A stretch of 64,000 nucleotides of DNA from JBGTFE01 sp036403235 (GCA_036403235.1 DASWRI010000033.1:62001-126000), one strand, 5' to 3'. Positions 34,194 to 42,964 are shown, numbered from the stretch's first letter. Program-made: numbers and translations. Notes: a model not told the origin generated them from the sequence alone.

Positions 34194-34245
34194 ATTGTGC
34201 AGTTGCACAATTTCACTTGACGCAGGCTTTATAAAAAGGTAAATT
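34194..34245 (+). promoter_or_regulatory. Phasin promoter with upstream TGCA palindrome (candidate PhaR operator)
   Basis: ATTGTGCA-GT-TGCACAAT at 34194-34211 is a perfect 8+2+8 inverted repeat. Directly after it come TTGACG (34217-34222), a 17-base spacer and TAAATT (34240-34245). TGC-rich half-sites are reported for PhaR in other bacteria; binding here is inferred. Confidence 0.55.
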
Positions 34246-34302
34246 AAAAACTGAGATTTTTGCAACAAAGTCTGATTTTAATTTGGAGATTTAATTTTTA
34301 AT

Positions 34303-34686
34303 ATGAAACAAACGACTGCCAATAACGAAAACGAACAGGTAAAATTTGACGTTAAAAAACTCGTTTCCCTGAGTCAGGAAACAGCTTTAACGGCGCTCGA
34401 AACAAGCATCGTAGTGCAGAAAGTTGCCGACAAGCAAGCGCAGGAAACGGTGAATTTTGTCGTCGCGGCGACCGAAGCGAGCGCGAAAGCGGCTCAGAAC
34501 TATTGGAACGGCGTCAGTCAAATCCAGAAAAACTGGTTGGGCTTTTATGCCGAAGCGGCGGAAAAAGCGATTAAAAATCCGTTTGTGCCGGAATTTCCGA
34601 TGCAAAAAGAATTGATTGATTTTGGTAAGGAAGTTTTGAATCAAACGCAAAAAGCGTATGAAAACGTAACCGCTCAGGCAAAGTAA
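34303..34686 (+). CDS. Phasin
   Basis: 127 residues, short and helical, with QETALTALETSIVVQKVADKQAQETVNF and an amphipathic C-terminal half (WYFAEAAEKA-type helices). This is the PHA-granule-associated phasin pattern. Such proteins coat polymer granules and control their number and size. Promoter and palindrome upstream and a hairpin downstream make it a single transcript unit next to phaR, ahead of the synthase genes. Confidence 0.82.
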   Translation: MKQTTANNENEQVKFDVKKLVSLSQETALTALETSIVVQKVADKQAQETVNFVVAATEASAKAAQNYWNGVSQIQKNWLGFYAEAAEKAIKNPFVPEFPMQKELIDFGKEVLNQTQKAYENVTAQAK

Positions 34687-34709
34687 TTTCAAATTTTTTG
34701 TTTTTTTCA

Positions 34710-34747
34710 AAAAGTCGAAGATCTATTGTGGATTTTCGGCTTTTTTT
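34710..34747 (+). terminator. Terminator after the phasin gene
   Basis: AAAAGTCGAAGATC (34710-34723) pairs with GGATTTTCGGCTTTT (34730-34744) with G-T pairs, followed by a T run. It would leave strong phasin expression separate from the synthase genes. Confidence 0.7.
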
Positions 34748-34817
34748 ACCGAAAATTATTTGGATATCAGCCCGGGAAAAGTTAAAATCATATAGGCTTT
34801 TCAATAACTTAAAACCT

Positions 34818-35159
34818 ATGAGCGACGATAAAAAAAGCGAGCCATTGCAGGCGTTTCGCAATATGTATGACCAGATGTTCAAACAGACTGGGGAACAGTG
34901 GGAAGAGCTGGCGAGAAATCCGCTTTTTCTGGCGAATATGGCGAATAATTTTGAGCAATCCATGAAAATGCAGGCTCAAGCGCAGGAAATGGTCATCGAG
35001 GCTCTGAAGGCCTTAAATTTGCCGACCAGAGAAGATATTTTAAATCTCTCGCAAAAAATCGACAGCCTGCGCGAAGAAGTCGCCGGGTTAAAGAAAACAC
35101 TCAAGGAAACTTCCCCAAAAGAGCAAAGCTCGACTAAATCGAAACGCATAAAGAGGTAA
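34818..35159 (+). CDS. phaE: PhaE-like synthase subunit / granule protein
   Basis: 113 residues from the ATG at 34818. It has FRNMYDQMFKQTGEQWEELARNP and a C-terminal coiled coil (ILNLSQKIDSLREEVAGLKK), resembling the C-terminal part of class III PHA synthase subunit PhaE. It is only a third of the usual PhaE length. It ends 2 bases before the first PhaC homologue, consistent with a subunit role. A phasin-like protein is the alternative. Confidence 0.65.
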   Translation: MSDDKKSEPLQAFRNMYDQMFKQTGEQWEELARNPLFLANMANNFEQSMKMQAQAQEMVIEALKALNLPTREDILNLSQKIDSLREEVAGLKKTLKETSPKEQSSTKSKRIKR

Positions 35160-35161
35160 GA

Positions 35162-36424
35162 TTGGACTCACACATCAACAGTTTTTTTCGCTTTCAACAC
35201 GCGGTTCTGCACCGCTGGCAGACCTTTGGCGATGAAGCGTCGCGGCAAATAACGACTTTGCCGGTTTTTCTCGAAGCGACCGGTTTTTGGTTTAATCAAT
35301 TTCTGAACACATCCGAGTTTTATTTCAAAAGTCTGCAAAAATTCGGATTCACGCCGGACGCTATCCAAAAGTTTTGGCAGGACTTAAACGACGCGTCACC
35401 GCTTTCCGGCAAAAACGTTTCAAAACAAATCCGGCGGATGGAAAAAGCCGGAATGCTTCCGCCCGTCGCGCAAACTCCGGCTGAAGTCGTCTTCAGCAAA
35501 AACGGCATGCGACTTTTGCGTTATCGCTCGCAAACTCCGAAAAAATTCGCCGTCCCGGTTTTGATTGTCAGCTCGCTCGTCGGCAAATATTACATTCTGG
35601 ATTTGACGCCGGGACGCAGCTACGTTTCATTTCTCCTCGAAAAAGGCTTCGATGTTTTTATCATCGATTGGGGGACGACCGCCGAGAACTGCAAAAATCT
35701 CGATTTGGAAGACTATATCGAAGGCTTTTTGCCGGAGGCGGTCGAGGCGACTGTGAAGGCTGCCGGAAGCGAGAAATTGAGTCTTTTGGGTTATTCGATG
35801 GGCGGGCTGCTGGCCTTGATTTATACGGCGCTGGCCGGCGAAAAAGTTAAAAATCTAATGCTTCTGGCCGCTCCCGTCGATATGGAAAAGGTCGAAACGA
35901 TAAAGTGCTGGACGGACGAAAAATATTTTGACGTCGACCGTTACGTCGATTTATTCGGCTACGTTTCAGCCGATACGGTTTCCGCCGGGTTTCAGATGGT
36001 CAAACAGGCGAGCAGCGCGTTTCGCGGGTTGAATTTGTTTTTTTACGGGGACGACGCCGAAGATTTCCAGTCGCTTCTGGCTATGGAAATGTGGCTTCAG
36101 GACGCCGCGCCGTTGCCGGGAAAGCTTTATCGGACGATGATTCGAAAATTTTTCCGTGAAAATCAGCTCGTCAAAACCAAACTCGAAGTCGGCGGCCAAA
36201 AGGTCGATTTAATGAACGTAACGTGCCCGGTTTTAACCGTCGCCGGAGAACAGGATTTGGTTGCGCCGCCCGAAAGCGCGTCGGCTCTGCTCGATTTAAT
36301 CAAAAGCGAAGATAAAGAGCATTTAGTTTTGCCCTACGGACATTTGACGATTGCCATCGGCAGCGGCGCGCGCGAAGATTTCTGGCGACAATCGGCGGAG
36401 TGGTTTGAAGCAAAACAGGAGTGA
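35162..36424 (+). CDS. PhaC homologue with Ser in the lipase box
   Basis: 420 residues; the start is a TTG at 35162, with GAGG just upstream. Class III PhaC-like fold with a longer N-terminus (1-110). Landmarks: VLIVSSLVGKYYILDLTPGRSYV, FIIDWGTTAENCKNL, the nucleophile box LLGYSMGGLLAL, an Asp in VAGEQDLVAPPE and a His in LPYGHLTIAIGSGA. Synthases normally have Cys in that box (GxCxG); here it is Ser212. This could make it a polymer or acyl-CoA hydrolase, a weak synthase, or a regulatory subunit of the Cys-bearing homologue 3 bases downstream. Confidence 0.8.
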   Translation: MDSHINSFFRFQHAVLHRWQTFGDEASRQITTLPVFLEATGFWFNQFLNTSEFYFKSLQKFGFTPDAIQKFWQDLNDASPLSGKNVSKQIRRMEKAGMLPPVAQTPAEVVFSKNGMRLLRYRSQTPKKFAVPVLIVSSLVGKYYILDLTPGRSYVSFLLEKGFDVFIIDWGTTAENCKNLDLEDYIEGFLPEAVEATVKAAGSEKLSLLGYSMGGLLALIYTALAGEKVKNLMLLAAPVDMEKVETIKCWTDEKYFDVDRYVDLFGYVSADTVSAGFQMVKQASSAFRGLNLFFYGDDAEDFQSLLAMEMWLQDAAPLPGKLYRTMIRKFFRENQLVKTKLEVGGQKVDLMNVTCPVLTVAGEQDLVAPPESASALLDLIKSEDKEHLVLPYGHLTIAIGSGAREDFWRQSAEWFEAKQE

Positions 36425-36427
36425 CGA

Positions 36428-37459
36428 ATGGCGAATAATCAAACATTCGATTTTATCAAGGCGATGAATGCCATGCAGCGCATCGGCAAACCGCCGAATT
36501 TCGCCCACACGCCGTCCGAAATCATTTACCGGGAAGACAAAGTCAGCGTTCTTCATTACCTGCCGACGACAAAGACGACCGAGCCGATTCCGATTGTTCT
36601 TGTTCCGTCGCTCATCAACAAATACTACATTCTCGATTTAGTTCAGGGAAAAAGCTACGTCGAATTTCTGACGGCGCAGGGCTTCTCGGTTTATCTGGTC
36701 GATTGGGGCGTCGTCGAAGACGCCGACAAACACATCACGCTCGAAAAATATCTCGACGGTTACCTGGCAAATGCGGTCGCGGAAATTTTGCGCCGCGCCG
36801 ACGCGAAACAAATCTCGCTCATCGGTTACTGCATGGGCGGCACGATGTCCCTGATATATGCCGCGCTTTACGCGAAGCAGATTCGTAATTTGATTTTGCT
36901 GGCGACTCCGGTTGATTTTCACAACAATTCGCTTTTAAGCATCTGGTCGCGCGAGGAATATTTTGATATCGACAAGCTGGTCGACACCTACGGAAACGCG
37001 CCGGTCAGCGTTTTGCAGCCGACTTTTATGATGCTCAAACCGGCCAAAACCTTTACGCGCTACAGCGAGCTTTTCGCCAACGCCGGAAACGACGAATTCG
37101 TCGAAACGTTTTTAGCTTTCGATTACTGGGCAAACGACGCGATTCCGGTCGCGGGCGAGACGTTTCGCAAATTCGTCAAAGACACTTATCAAAACAATCT
37201 TTTGATAAAAAATAAAATGACGCTCGGCGGCAGAAAAATCGATTTAAGGAAAATAAAGTCTGCAATTCTCAACGTCATCGCCGAGCACGACAACATCGTT
37301 CCGCCCGAATCGGCCGAAGCATTGACGGGAGTTTTGACTTCCAAAGACGCCGAAGTCTTAAAGGTACGCGGCGGTCATCACGGCATCACCATCGGCTCGA
37401 GCGCTCTCAATTTTGTCTGGAAAAAAACTTCCGAATGGATGAAGGAAAGACAAAAATAA
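36428..37459 (+). CDS. phaC: Class III polyhydroxyalkanoate synthase PhaC
   Basis: 343 residues, close to class III PhaC length. It has VLVPSLINKYYILDLVQGKSYV, LVDWGVVEDADKHITLEKYL, the nucleophile box LIGYCMGGTMSLIY with Cys135, the Asp in VIAEHDNIVPPES and the His in RGGHHGITIGSSA. The enzyme polymerises (R)-3-hydroxyacyl-CoA on granules and normally needs PhaE. It lies 3 bases after its Ser-variant paralogue. A converging MaoC gene starts supply of (R)-hydroxyacyl-CoA. Confidence 0.9.
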   Translation: MANNQTFDFIKAMNAMQRIGKPPNFAHTPSEIIYREDKVSVLHYLPTTKTTEPIPIVLVPSLINKYYILDLVQGKSYVEFLTAQGFSVYLVDWGVVEDADKHITLEKYLDGYLANAVAEILRRADAKQISLIGYCMGGTMSLIYAALYAKQIRNLILLATPVDFHNNSLLSIWSREEYFDIDKLVDTYGNAPVSVLQPTFMMLKPAKTFTRYSELFANAGNDEFVETFLAFDYWANDAIPVAGETFRKFVKDTYQNNLLIKNKMTLGGRKIDLRKIKSAILNVIAEHDNIVPPESAEALTGVLTSKDAEVLKVRGGHHGITIGSSALNFVWKKTSEWMKERQK

Positions 37460-37465
37460 ACTCGA

Positions 37466-37867
37466 CTATTCCGGCAAAATCATCACGACCGCTTCGCCTT
37501 TGACGACCGTTTCGCCCGCTTGATTGGTGCAGACGGTTTCGAGCTTGACGATTGGTTTATCGTCGCGAATGTTGGAGACGGTCGCCGTCGCGGTGATTGT
37601 ATCGTCGAGAAAAACGGGCGCGGTAAATTTCAAAGTCTGCGAGAGATAGACGATTTTTCGCTCTTTGAACTCGTAGCCGAGAACGGCCGAAATCAAAGCG
37701 CCCGAAATCATACCGTGAGCGATGCGACGCCCGAAACGAGTTTTCGAGGCAAATTCTTCGTCGAGATGAATCGGGTTGTAATCGCCCGAAAGCTCCGCAA
37801 ATGCGCGCACGACCGCGTCCGTAATTTGTTTGCTGGTGGAGAATGTGTCTCCGATTTTTAAGTCCAT
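37466..37867 (-). CDS. MaoC-type (R)-enoyl-CoA hydratase, PhaJ-like
   Basis: 133 residues. The hot-dog fold hydratase-2 motif is visible: LSGDYNPIHLDEEFASKTRFGRRIAHGM, with the catalytic Asp and His. Such enzymes turn trans-2-enoyl-CoA from beta-oxidation into (R)-3-hydroxyacyl-CoA for PHA synthase. Its stop lies 6 bases from the PhaC stop in convergent orientation. The position supports a PHA-supply role; a general fatty-acid role is the alternative. Confidence 0.88.
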   Translation of the reverse strand: MDLKIGDTFSTSKQITDAVVRAFAELSGDYNPIHLDEEFASKTRFGRRIAHGMISGALISAVLGYEFKERKIVYLSQTLKFTAPVFLDDTITATATVSNIRDDKPIVKLETVCTNQAGETVVKGEAVVMILPE

Positions 37868-37914
37868 AGTAGTTGATAATAAAAAACAAATTATCCATTT
37901 TCCGCCATCGGTTT

Positions 37915-38781
37915 TCAGTTATTTAAGAATTTCAAAACTTCCCTGTTAAAATCCATCGCTTTTTCGACCTGCGGCACGTGACCGCACTGGTCAAAGACGA
38001 CGAGTTGTGCGCCCGCGATTTCTTTTTTAAACTGCTCGCCGTCGGTGAGTTTTAGCAAGCCGTCCTGTTTGCCCCAGATAATCAGCGCCGGTTTTTTGAT
38101 TTGTCCGAGCTGCCCGTTGAGAAAATCCTCGTCGCGCTTGATTGAGTCAATCAAGCTGTTAATCGTGTAGGCGTCGCCGGCTAAAACGCGTTGCCGCATC
38201 GCTTCATCGACATAAATCTCGTTGCCGAAAATCTCCTGGTTGTAAAAGACGAGCTTGGTCAGCGAGCGCACTTCATCGCGCGTCGAAAAATTGAGCGAGT
38301 AAATGAGCTTCATATCGACATCGCTCGGTTTTAGTCCGGCGGCGTCGGCGAGCACGATTTTCTCGACGCGATTCGGATATTTTATCGCCGTCAGGGCGGC
38401 AATCCAGCCGCCGAGAGAATTGCCGACGAGAGAGGCTTTTTCGATTTTCAGCTCGGACATAAATTTGTCGAGAAAATCGACATACGTGCCGACGCGGTAT
38501 TTGAGCATCGGCTTATCGGATTTTCCAAAGCCAATCTGGTCGGGCGCGAAGACGTGATAATTTGCGGCGAACGCCTGAATATTAAATTGCCAGCTCGCAT
38601 TGTTTGCGCCGAGACCGTGCAGCAGAATAACCGTCGGCTTGGCCGCGTCGCCCGCTTCGAGATAAGAAATGTTCGCGCCGAAAACGGTCACTATTTTTTC
38701 CTGCGGCGCGGTCTGCGCAAAAGTGGCCAGCGAAAACAGCAGCAAAAATAAAGAACCAACGAATAATTTTCTTAATGTCAT
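37915..38781 (-). CDS. Exported alpha/beta hydrolase
   Basis: 288 residues with a signal peptide (FVGSLFLLLFSLATFAQ). Alpha/beta hydrolase landmarks: VILLHGLGANNASW, the nucleophile elbow LVGNSLGGWIAAL, an Asp in IIWGKQDGLLKL and His in VFDQCGHVPQVE. It resembles epoxide-hydrolase/esterase-type enzymes. Being exported, it probably acts on an ester or lactone in the periplasm; the substrate is unknown. It precedes the MaoC gene on the same strand. Confidence 0.85.
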   Translation of the reverse strand: MTLRKLFVGSLFLLLFSLATFAQTAPQEKIVTVFGANISYLEAGDAAKPTVILLHGLGANNASWQFNIQAFAANYHVFAPDQIGFGKSDKPMLKYRVGTYVDFLDKFMSELKIEKASLVGNSLGGWIAALTAIKYPNRVEKIVLADAAGLKPSDVDMKLIYSLNFSTRDEVRSLTKLVFYNQEIFGNEIYVDEAMRQRVLAGDAYTINSLIDSIKRDEDFLNGQLGQIKKPALIIWGKQDGLLKLTDGEQFKKEIAGAQLVVFDQCGHVPQVEKAMDFNREVLKFLNN

Positions 38782-38918
38782 ACGATTTATTTAACTTCCT
38801 TTATGTGTAATATCGATTTTCACTGCTCTCTAAGCTTTAGATACCGCTCGCAAGTGTTTTGCGACTGCCTGCACAGCAATTAGCGAGTATTGCAGAAAGC
38901 ATCTTTAATGTCGAGATT

Positions 38919-40583
38919 TCAATTTTCGGTTCGTTTGTATAAAGATTGCAGCGTGTCCGCAAACTTTTCGGCTATTATATTTCTTTTCAACTTCAAAGTC
39001 GGCGTAATCTCGCCCGCCTCCTGCGAAAAATCGCGCTCTAAAATCTTGAATTTTTTGATTTGCTCGCTCGAAGAGATGCGCGCGTTCGCTTTTTCGATTG
39101 TCTCGCCGATTATTTTTTGTATCAACGCATTTTGCATCAAACCGGCAAAGCTTTCAAACTCGACGGCGTTGGCTCTGGCGTAACTTTCCGCTTCAATCTG
39201 GTTTAATGTGACGAGCGCAACGCAGTAGCTTCTCCTGTCGCCGAAAACGAAACACTGGCTGATTAGATGATTTTCCTTGACGAGATTTTCGATTAAAGCG
39301 GGCGCAACATTTTTTCCGGTCGAAAGCACGATGATTTCCTTTTTCCGGCCGGTGATTTTTAAAAATCCGTCTTCGTCCAGCTTTCCCAAATCGCCGGTTT
39401 TGAGCCAGCCTTCGTCGTCGAACATCTCGGCGGTTTTTTCCGGCTCTTTGTAGTAACCGGAAAACATCATCGGGCTTTTGACGAGAATTTCGCCGTCCGC
39501 GGCGATGCGAACCGCGCACATCGGCATCGGCCTGCCGACCGTTCCGAATTTTAAATTCTCGACCGTGTTGAACGCGACGCAGATATTTTCGGTCAAGCCG
39601 TAAGCCTGAAGAATCGGCACGCCCGCGCGCGCGTAAAAATCGGCGATTTCATCGGGCAGAGGCGCGCCGCCGCTCGTAAGGAGCCGGACGCGGCCGCCGA
39701 AAGCGTCTTTCAAAGTTTGCGAATCGACATCGTTTCCGTGTTCGCTGACGATTTTGGCGAAAATCTTTTCAAAAAATCTCGGCAAGCTGCCGAAGACCGT
39801 CGGCTTGACTTCGAGCATATAAGCGTAAAGCTTTGATAAATCCTCGACAAAATAAACGCTCGCGCCGTTGTAAAGCCGGTTATAAATACCGGAAATCCGC
39901 TCGGCGACGTGACAGCCGGGCAGATACGAGAAAGACGTGTCCGTGTCGAAAAGCGGGACGGCCTGGCGCAGCGATTCGCACGAATTCAAGATGTATTGAT
40001 GCGAAAGCCGCGCGCCTTTCGGATTGCCGGTCGTGCCGGAAGTATAAACCATGATGGCAGTTTCTTCCGCATCGGTCTTAAATCCGATTTGTTCGACTTC
40101 GGGCAAAAACTTTTCACGATTTTGTCTTCCGAATTGCAGAAAGTCTCGTAAGCTGGTGACTGATTCGTCGTCTTCGAGACAAATAACTTCCCTGACTTTC
40201 GGCAATTCGGCGCGGATTTGCCGGATTTTTTCCAGCTGCGCCTTCGTATCGACAAACACAAACTCGGCGTCCGAATGATTGATGATAAATTCGCATTGTT
40301 CCGCCGAATTCGTCGGGTAAATTCCGACGCCGACGCCGCCCGCGGCAATCGTGCCGACATCGCAAATCGTCCATTCCGGCACGTTTCCCGCCAAAATCGC
40401 AACCGACGCGCCCTTCGTCAAGCCCTTAGCCAAAAGCGCGCAGGCAAAATCGTGCGCTTTTTCTTCAAAATCTTCCCAGTTCTGCGATTTCCAGCCGTCC
40501 CCGTCCCGCGTGTAAAAGATTGCAGCGCCGCGATATTTGGCGGCCTGCGCGCGAAAAAGACTGTATATGTTTTGAAATTTCAC
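38919..40583 (-). CDS. Long-chain acyl-CoA synthetase (AMP-forming)
   Basis: 554 residues. ATP-binding AIMVYTSGTTGNPKGARLSH, the LQAYGLTE adenylate motif, WLKTGDLGKLDEDGFLKITGRKKEIIVL, and the C-terminal EITPTLKLKRNII are present. It activates fatty acids as CoA thioesters for beta-oxidation or PHA precursors. Distantly similar to the ligase at 4494. Its 5' end lies 3 bases from the DUF5946 gene stop, suggesting one transcript with the FabH-like gene upstream. Confidence 0.92.
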   Translation of the reverse strand: MKFQNIYSLFRAQAAKYRGAAIFYTRDGDGWKSQNWEDFEEKAHDFACALLAKGLTKGASVAILAGNVPEWTICDVGTIAAGGVGVGIYPTNSAEQCEFIINHSDAEFVFVDTKAQLEKIRQIRAELPKVREVICLEDDESVTSLRDFLQFGRQNREKFLPEVEQIGFKTDAEETAIMVYTSGTTGNPKGARLSHQYILNSCESLRQAVPLFDTDTSFSYLPGCHVAERISGIYNRLYNGASVYFVEDLSKLYAYMLEVKPTVFGSLPRFFEKIFAKIVSEHGNDVDSQTLKDAFGGRVRLLTSGGAPLPDEIADFYARAGVPILQAYGLTENICVAFNTVENLKFGTVGRPMPMCAVRIAADGEILVKSPMMFSGYYKEPEKTAEMFDDEGWLKTGDLGKLDEDGFLKITGRKKEIIVLSTGKNVAPALIENLVKENHLISQCFVFGDRRSYCVALVTLNQIEAESYARANAVEFESFAGLMQNALIQKIIGETIEKANARISSSEQIKKFKILERDFSQEAGEITPTLKLKRNIIAEKFADTLQSLYKRTEN

Positions 40584-40586
40584 AAA

Positions 40587-41090
40587 TTAATTGATATATC
40601 CGGCGACTAATTCTTTAATTTTCTGGTGATGCACGCTCCACGCACTCCAAACGTCTCCCGCCCAGTTTTTGACGATTTCCTGATGCTCACCCGCGTTTTC
40701 CGCTTTTATAACGTCCAGAACGGTTATCGTCCCGTTCGGCGCGGGCGGCTCGAGCCACGCAAAGTTTTGCGCGTTTTTTGTTAACGCCGCCATAACTTTC
40801 GGAATTCCTTGAAAATCAAACGTCGTTTCAAAATTCAGATAGAGCGCCGCAAGATGCACGTTCACCGATTGAATCGATTTTCTGCCCGGCACGCCCGGGT
40901 GCTGCACCGCGTATGTGTCGACGGTCAAACGGTGCGCCGGATAAAAATAACCCGGATTATTAAATTCCCTCGCTAAAATCTCGCCGAAAATCGCCCAGCA
41001 GCCCGCCGCCGCGCCGATATATTCGTGCGTCGCGCCGCCGCTGTCTTCGACCGGGATTCCGCATCCGCCACATTTAATCCGCTCGCTCAT
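40587..41090 (-). CDS. DUF5946 family protein
   Basis: 167 residues from the ATG at 41090. The N-terminus has a Cys motif (IKCGGCGIPVED), then THEYIGAAAGCWAIFGEIL and a YPAHRLTVDTYAVQHPG stretch; this matches DUF5946 proteins, whose role is unknown. Longer readings from upstream run into the FabH-like gene and are rejected. It lies 5 bases after that gene and 3 bases before the acyl-CoA synthetase, so it is likely part of the same operon. Confidence 0.75.
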   Translation of the reverse strand: MSERIKCGGCGIPVEDSGGATHEYIGAAAGCWAIFGEILAREFNNPGYFYPAHRLTVDTYAVQHPGVPGRKSIQSVNVHLAALYLNFETTFDFQGIPKVMAALTKNAQNFAWLEPPAPNGTITVLDVIKAENAGEHQEIVKNWAGDVWSAWSVHHQKIKELVAGYIN

Positions 41091-41095
41091 CGCTA

Positions 41096-42088
41096 TTAAT
41101 AACGAAAAATCATCGCCGCCATATTGATTCCGCCGCCGGAAGCGCACATGACGAACGTGTCGCCGCGCTTTAACTTTCCGGCTTGAATTGCGTCGTGCAA
41201 GACCATCGGGATACAGGCCGAGCCGGTATAGCCCCATTTCTGCATAATCGTGTGCGTTTTTTCAAACGGCTGGCCGAGCGCCGCCATCACGTCCTTGATG
41301 GTATTCAGATTAACCTGCGTCCATAAAAATAAATCGACGTCGTCGAGCGTCAAATCGATTCGTCCGAGAAGCTCTTTGACGATGCGCGGCCAGCCTTCGA
41401 AATTGATTTCCGGCGGCGTCCGTTTGGCAAAACGCACTTTGTTGTAGTAGCCTTCGCGCAAAACTTCCTCGGTAATCGGCATTTTCGCACCGCCCGCAAA
41501 AATCCCCAGAAAATCGTGATATTCGCCCATCGCTTCGAGCTTGGAAGCGAGCTGGCCGGCCGATTCGTCTTCGGTCGCTTTTAACACGACCGCGCCCGCG
41601 CCGTCGGCAAAAATCGTTGCGGTTTTCTTTTCCGTCCAGTCGAGAAATTTCGACATCGCGTAACAGCCGATAACCAGAACGTGTTTGTAATTGGCGTCCG
41701 CCTGGATGTATTTGCAGGCCGTATCGAGCGCTGTCACGAACCCGGCGCAGGCGCACGTCGTATCGAAAGTTCCGGCATGTTTCGCGCCGATGCGATGCTG
41801 AACGATGACCGACGTCGCGGGCGAGAGATATTCGCCGGTGTCGGTCGCCAGAATGATTAAATCGATTTCTTCGGCGGAAATTCCCGCGTCGCGAAAAGCA
41901 TTTTCCGCCGCGCGCGTCGAAATATCAGCCGCGCTTTCGTCGTCGGCTAAAATGTGTCGCTCTAAAATTCCGAGATTTTGCGAGACAAATTCGCCGATGT
42001 CCTCGCCGAGCATCCGGCTCAAATCGTCGTTTGTTACAACTCGTTCGGGAACGGAAATGCCCGTCCCGATGATTTTCGCATTTCGCAT
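41096..42088 (-). CDS. FabH-like 3-oxoacyl-ACP synthase III
   Basis: 330 residues. Thiolase-fold KAS III with the nucleophile in TTCACAGFVTAL (Cys114), the His in VDLFLWTQVNLN region, and the C-terminal WGYTGSACIPMVL and DTFVMCASGGGINMAAM. These enzymes condense an acyl-CoA with malonyl-ACP to begin fatty-acid or other acyl chains. Not next to other fab genes, so it may serve a specialised acyl product. First gene of an operon with DUF5946 and an acyl-CoA synthetase. Confidence 0.85.
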   Translation of the reverse strand: MRNAKIIGTGISVPERVVTNDDLSRMLGEDIGEFVSQNLGILERHILADDESAADISTRAAENAFRDAGISAEEIDLIILATDTGEYLSPATSVIVQHRIGAKHAGTFDTTCACAGFVTALDTACKYIQADANYKHVLVIGCYAMSKFLDWTEKKTATIFADGAGAVVLKATEDESAGQLASKLEAMGEYHDFLGIFAGGAKMPITEEVLREGYYNKVRFAKRTPPEINFEGWPRIVKELLGRIDLTLDDVDLFLWTQVNLNTIKDVMAALGQPFEKTHTIMQKWGYTGSACIPMVLHDAIQAGKLKRGDTFVMCASGGGINMAAMIFRY

Positions 42089-42090
42089 AA

Positions 42091-42200
42091 GTCAGTGGTC
42101 GGTGGTCAGTTGTCAGTGGTCAGTTGCGCTTGAAATTTAATTGTCTTGTCCAATTAAACTCAATTTCTGCTGATTACTGACGGCTAATTACTGACCGCTT
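42091..42200. repeat. Tandem heptamer (GTCAGTG/GTCAGTT) with opposite arm
   Basis: Five back-to-back heptamers at 42091-42125: GTCAGTG, GTCGGTG, GTCAGTT, GTCAGTG, GTCAGTT. The opposite arm at 42170-42200 contains reverse-complement ACTGAC units. It lies between two minus-strand genes. Confidence 0.8.
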
Positions 42201-42964
42201 AGAAATTCCGAAACAATTTCATTAAATTCTTTCGCTTTTTCGATAAAAAACATATGGCTTCCGCCCTTGATAACTTTTAGTGTCGCATTTGGAATCGCCG
42301 CCGCCAAATTGTAAGAGTTCTGCGGCGGGACGACGACGTCGGCGTCGCCCGTCAAAACTAAAGTTTCGGCCTTGATATTCGCCGCGCGCGTTTCGGCGTC
42401 GAAAGTAGTCGCCGAGCGCAATTGCGCGAGATATACGCTTTCCGGCACGATGTTCCGCTCGCGCAACGCGCAGACTTTTTCGACCGTCGCCGCGTGCTCG
42501 GCGCGAAATTCGGGCGTAAACGCCGGAATCATAAAATTGCGGATGCGGTCGGACGTGTTCATTCCGACGGTCGATGCAAACGCCAGCAAAATTTCCAAAT
42601 CCGGCGCGACGTGATTTTTTCCGCCGAAGCTCGTGCAGGCCAAAATCATTTTATTTAATCTTTCGGGAAAGCGAAGCGCAAATTCCTGCGCCACAAAACC
42701 GCCGAAGCTCGCGCCCAAAACGCTCGCCTTTTCAATTTTTAATTCGTCCAGAAGCGCCGCCACGTCGCGCGCGATTGTTTCGAGCGAAACGCTCTCGCTG
42801 TCCGCAATCTTTGAATTGGAAACGCCGCGCGGGTCGAACGCGATGACGCGAAAATGTTTTGCTAAATCCTCGATTTGCCAGTGCCACGACCATGCGCCCG
42901 AAGCAAAGCCCGGAATCAAAACAAGCGGCTCGCCGTCGCCGTGAGATTCGTAAAATAATTTCAT
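42188..42964 (-). CDS. Alpha/beta hydrolase, enol-lactonase/esterase-like
   Basis: 258 residues. LVLIPGFASGAWSWHWQ, the nucleophile elbow VLGASFGGFVAQEF, the Asp in VLTGDADVVVPPQ and the His in IKGGSHMFFIEKA form a complete triad. No signal peptide; cytoplasmic. Similar to 3-oxoadipate enol-lactonases and related thioesterases or esterases, but without pathway neighbours to fix the substrate. It stands alone between repeat-bearing gaps. Confidence 0.85.
   Translation of the reverse strand: MKLFYESHGDGEPLVLIPGFASGAWSWHWQIEDLAKHFRVIAFDPRGVSNSKIADSESVSLETIARDVAALLDELKIEKASVLGASFGGFVAQEFALRFPERLNKMILACTSFGGKNHVAPDLEILLAFASTVGMNTSDRIRNFMIPAFTPEFRAEHAATVEKVCALRERNIVPESVYLAQLRSATTFDAETRAANIKAETLVLTGDADVVVPPQNSYNLAAAIPNATLKVIKGGSHMFFIEKAKEFNEIVSEFLSGQ

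Noticed and set aside
41091..41237. N-terminal extension of the DUF5946 protein
   Set aside because: Arg-rich out-of-frame reading of the FabH-like gene; the zinc-motif start at 41090 is natural.
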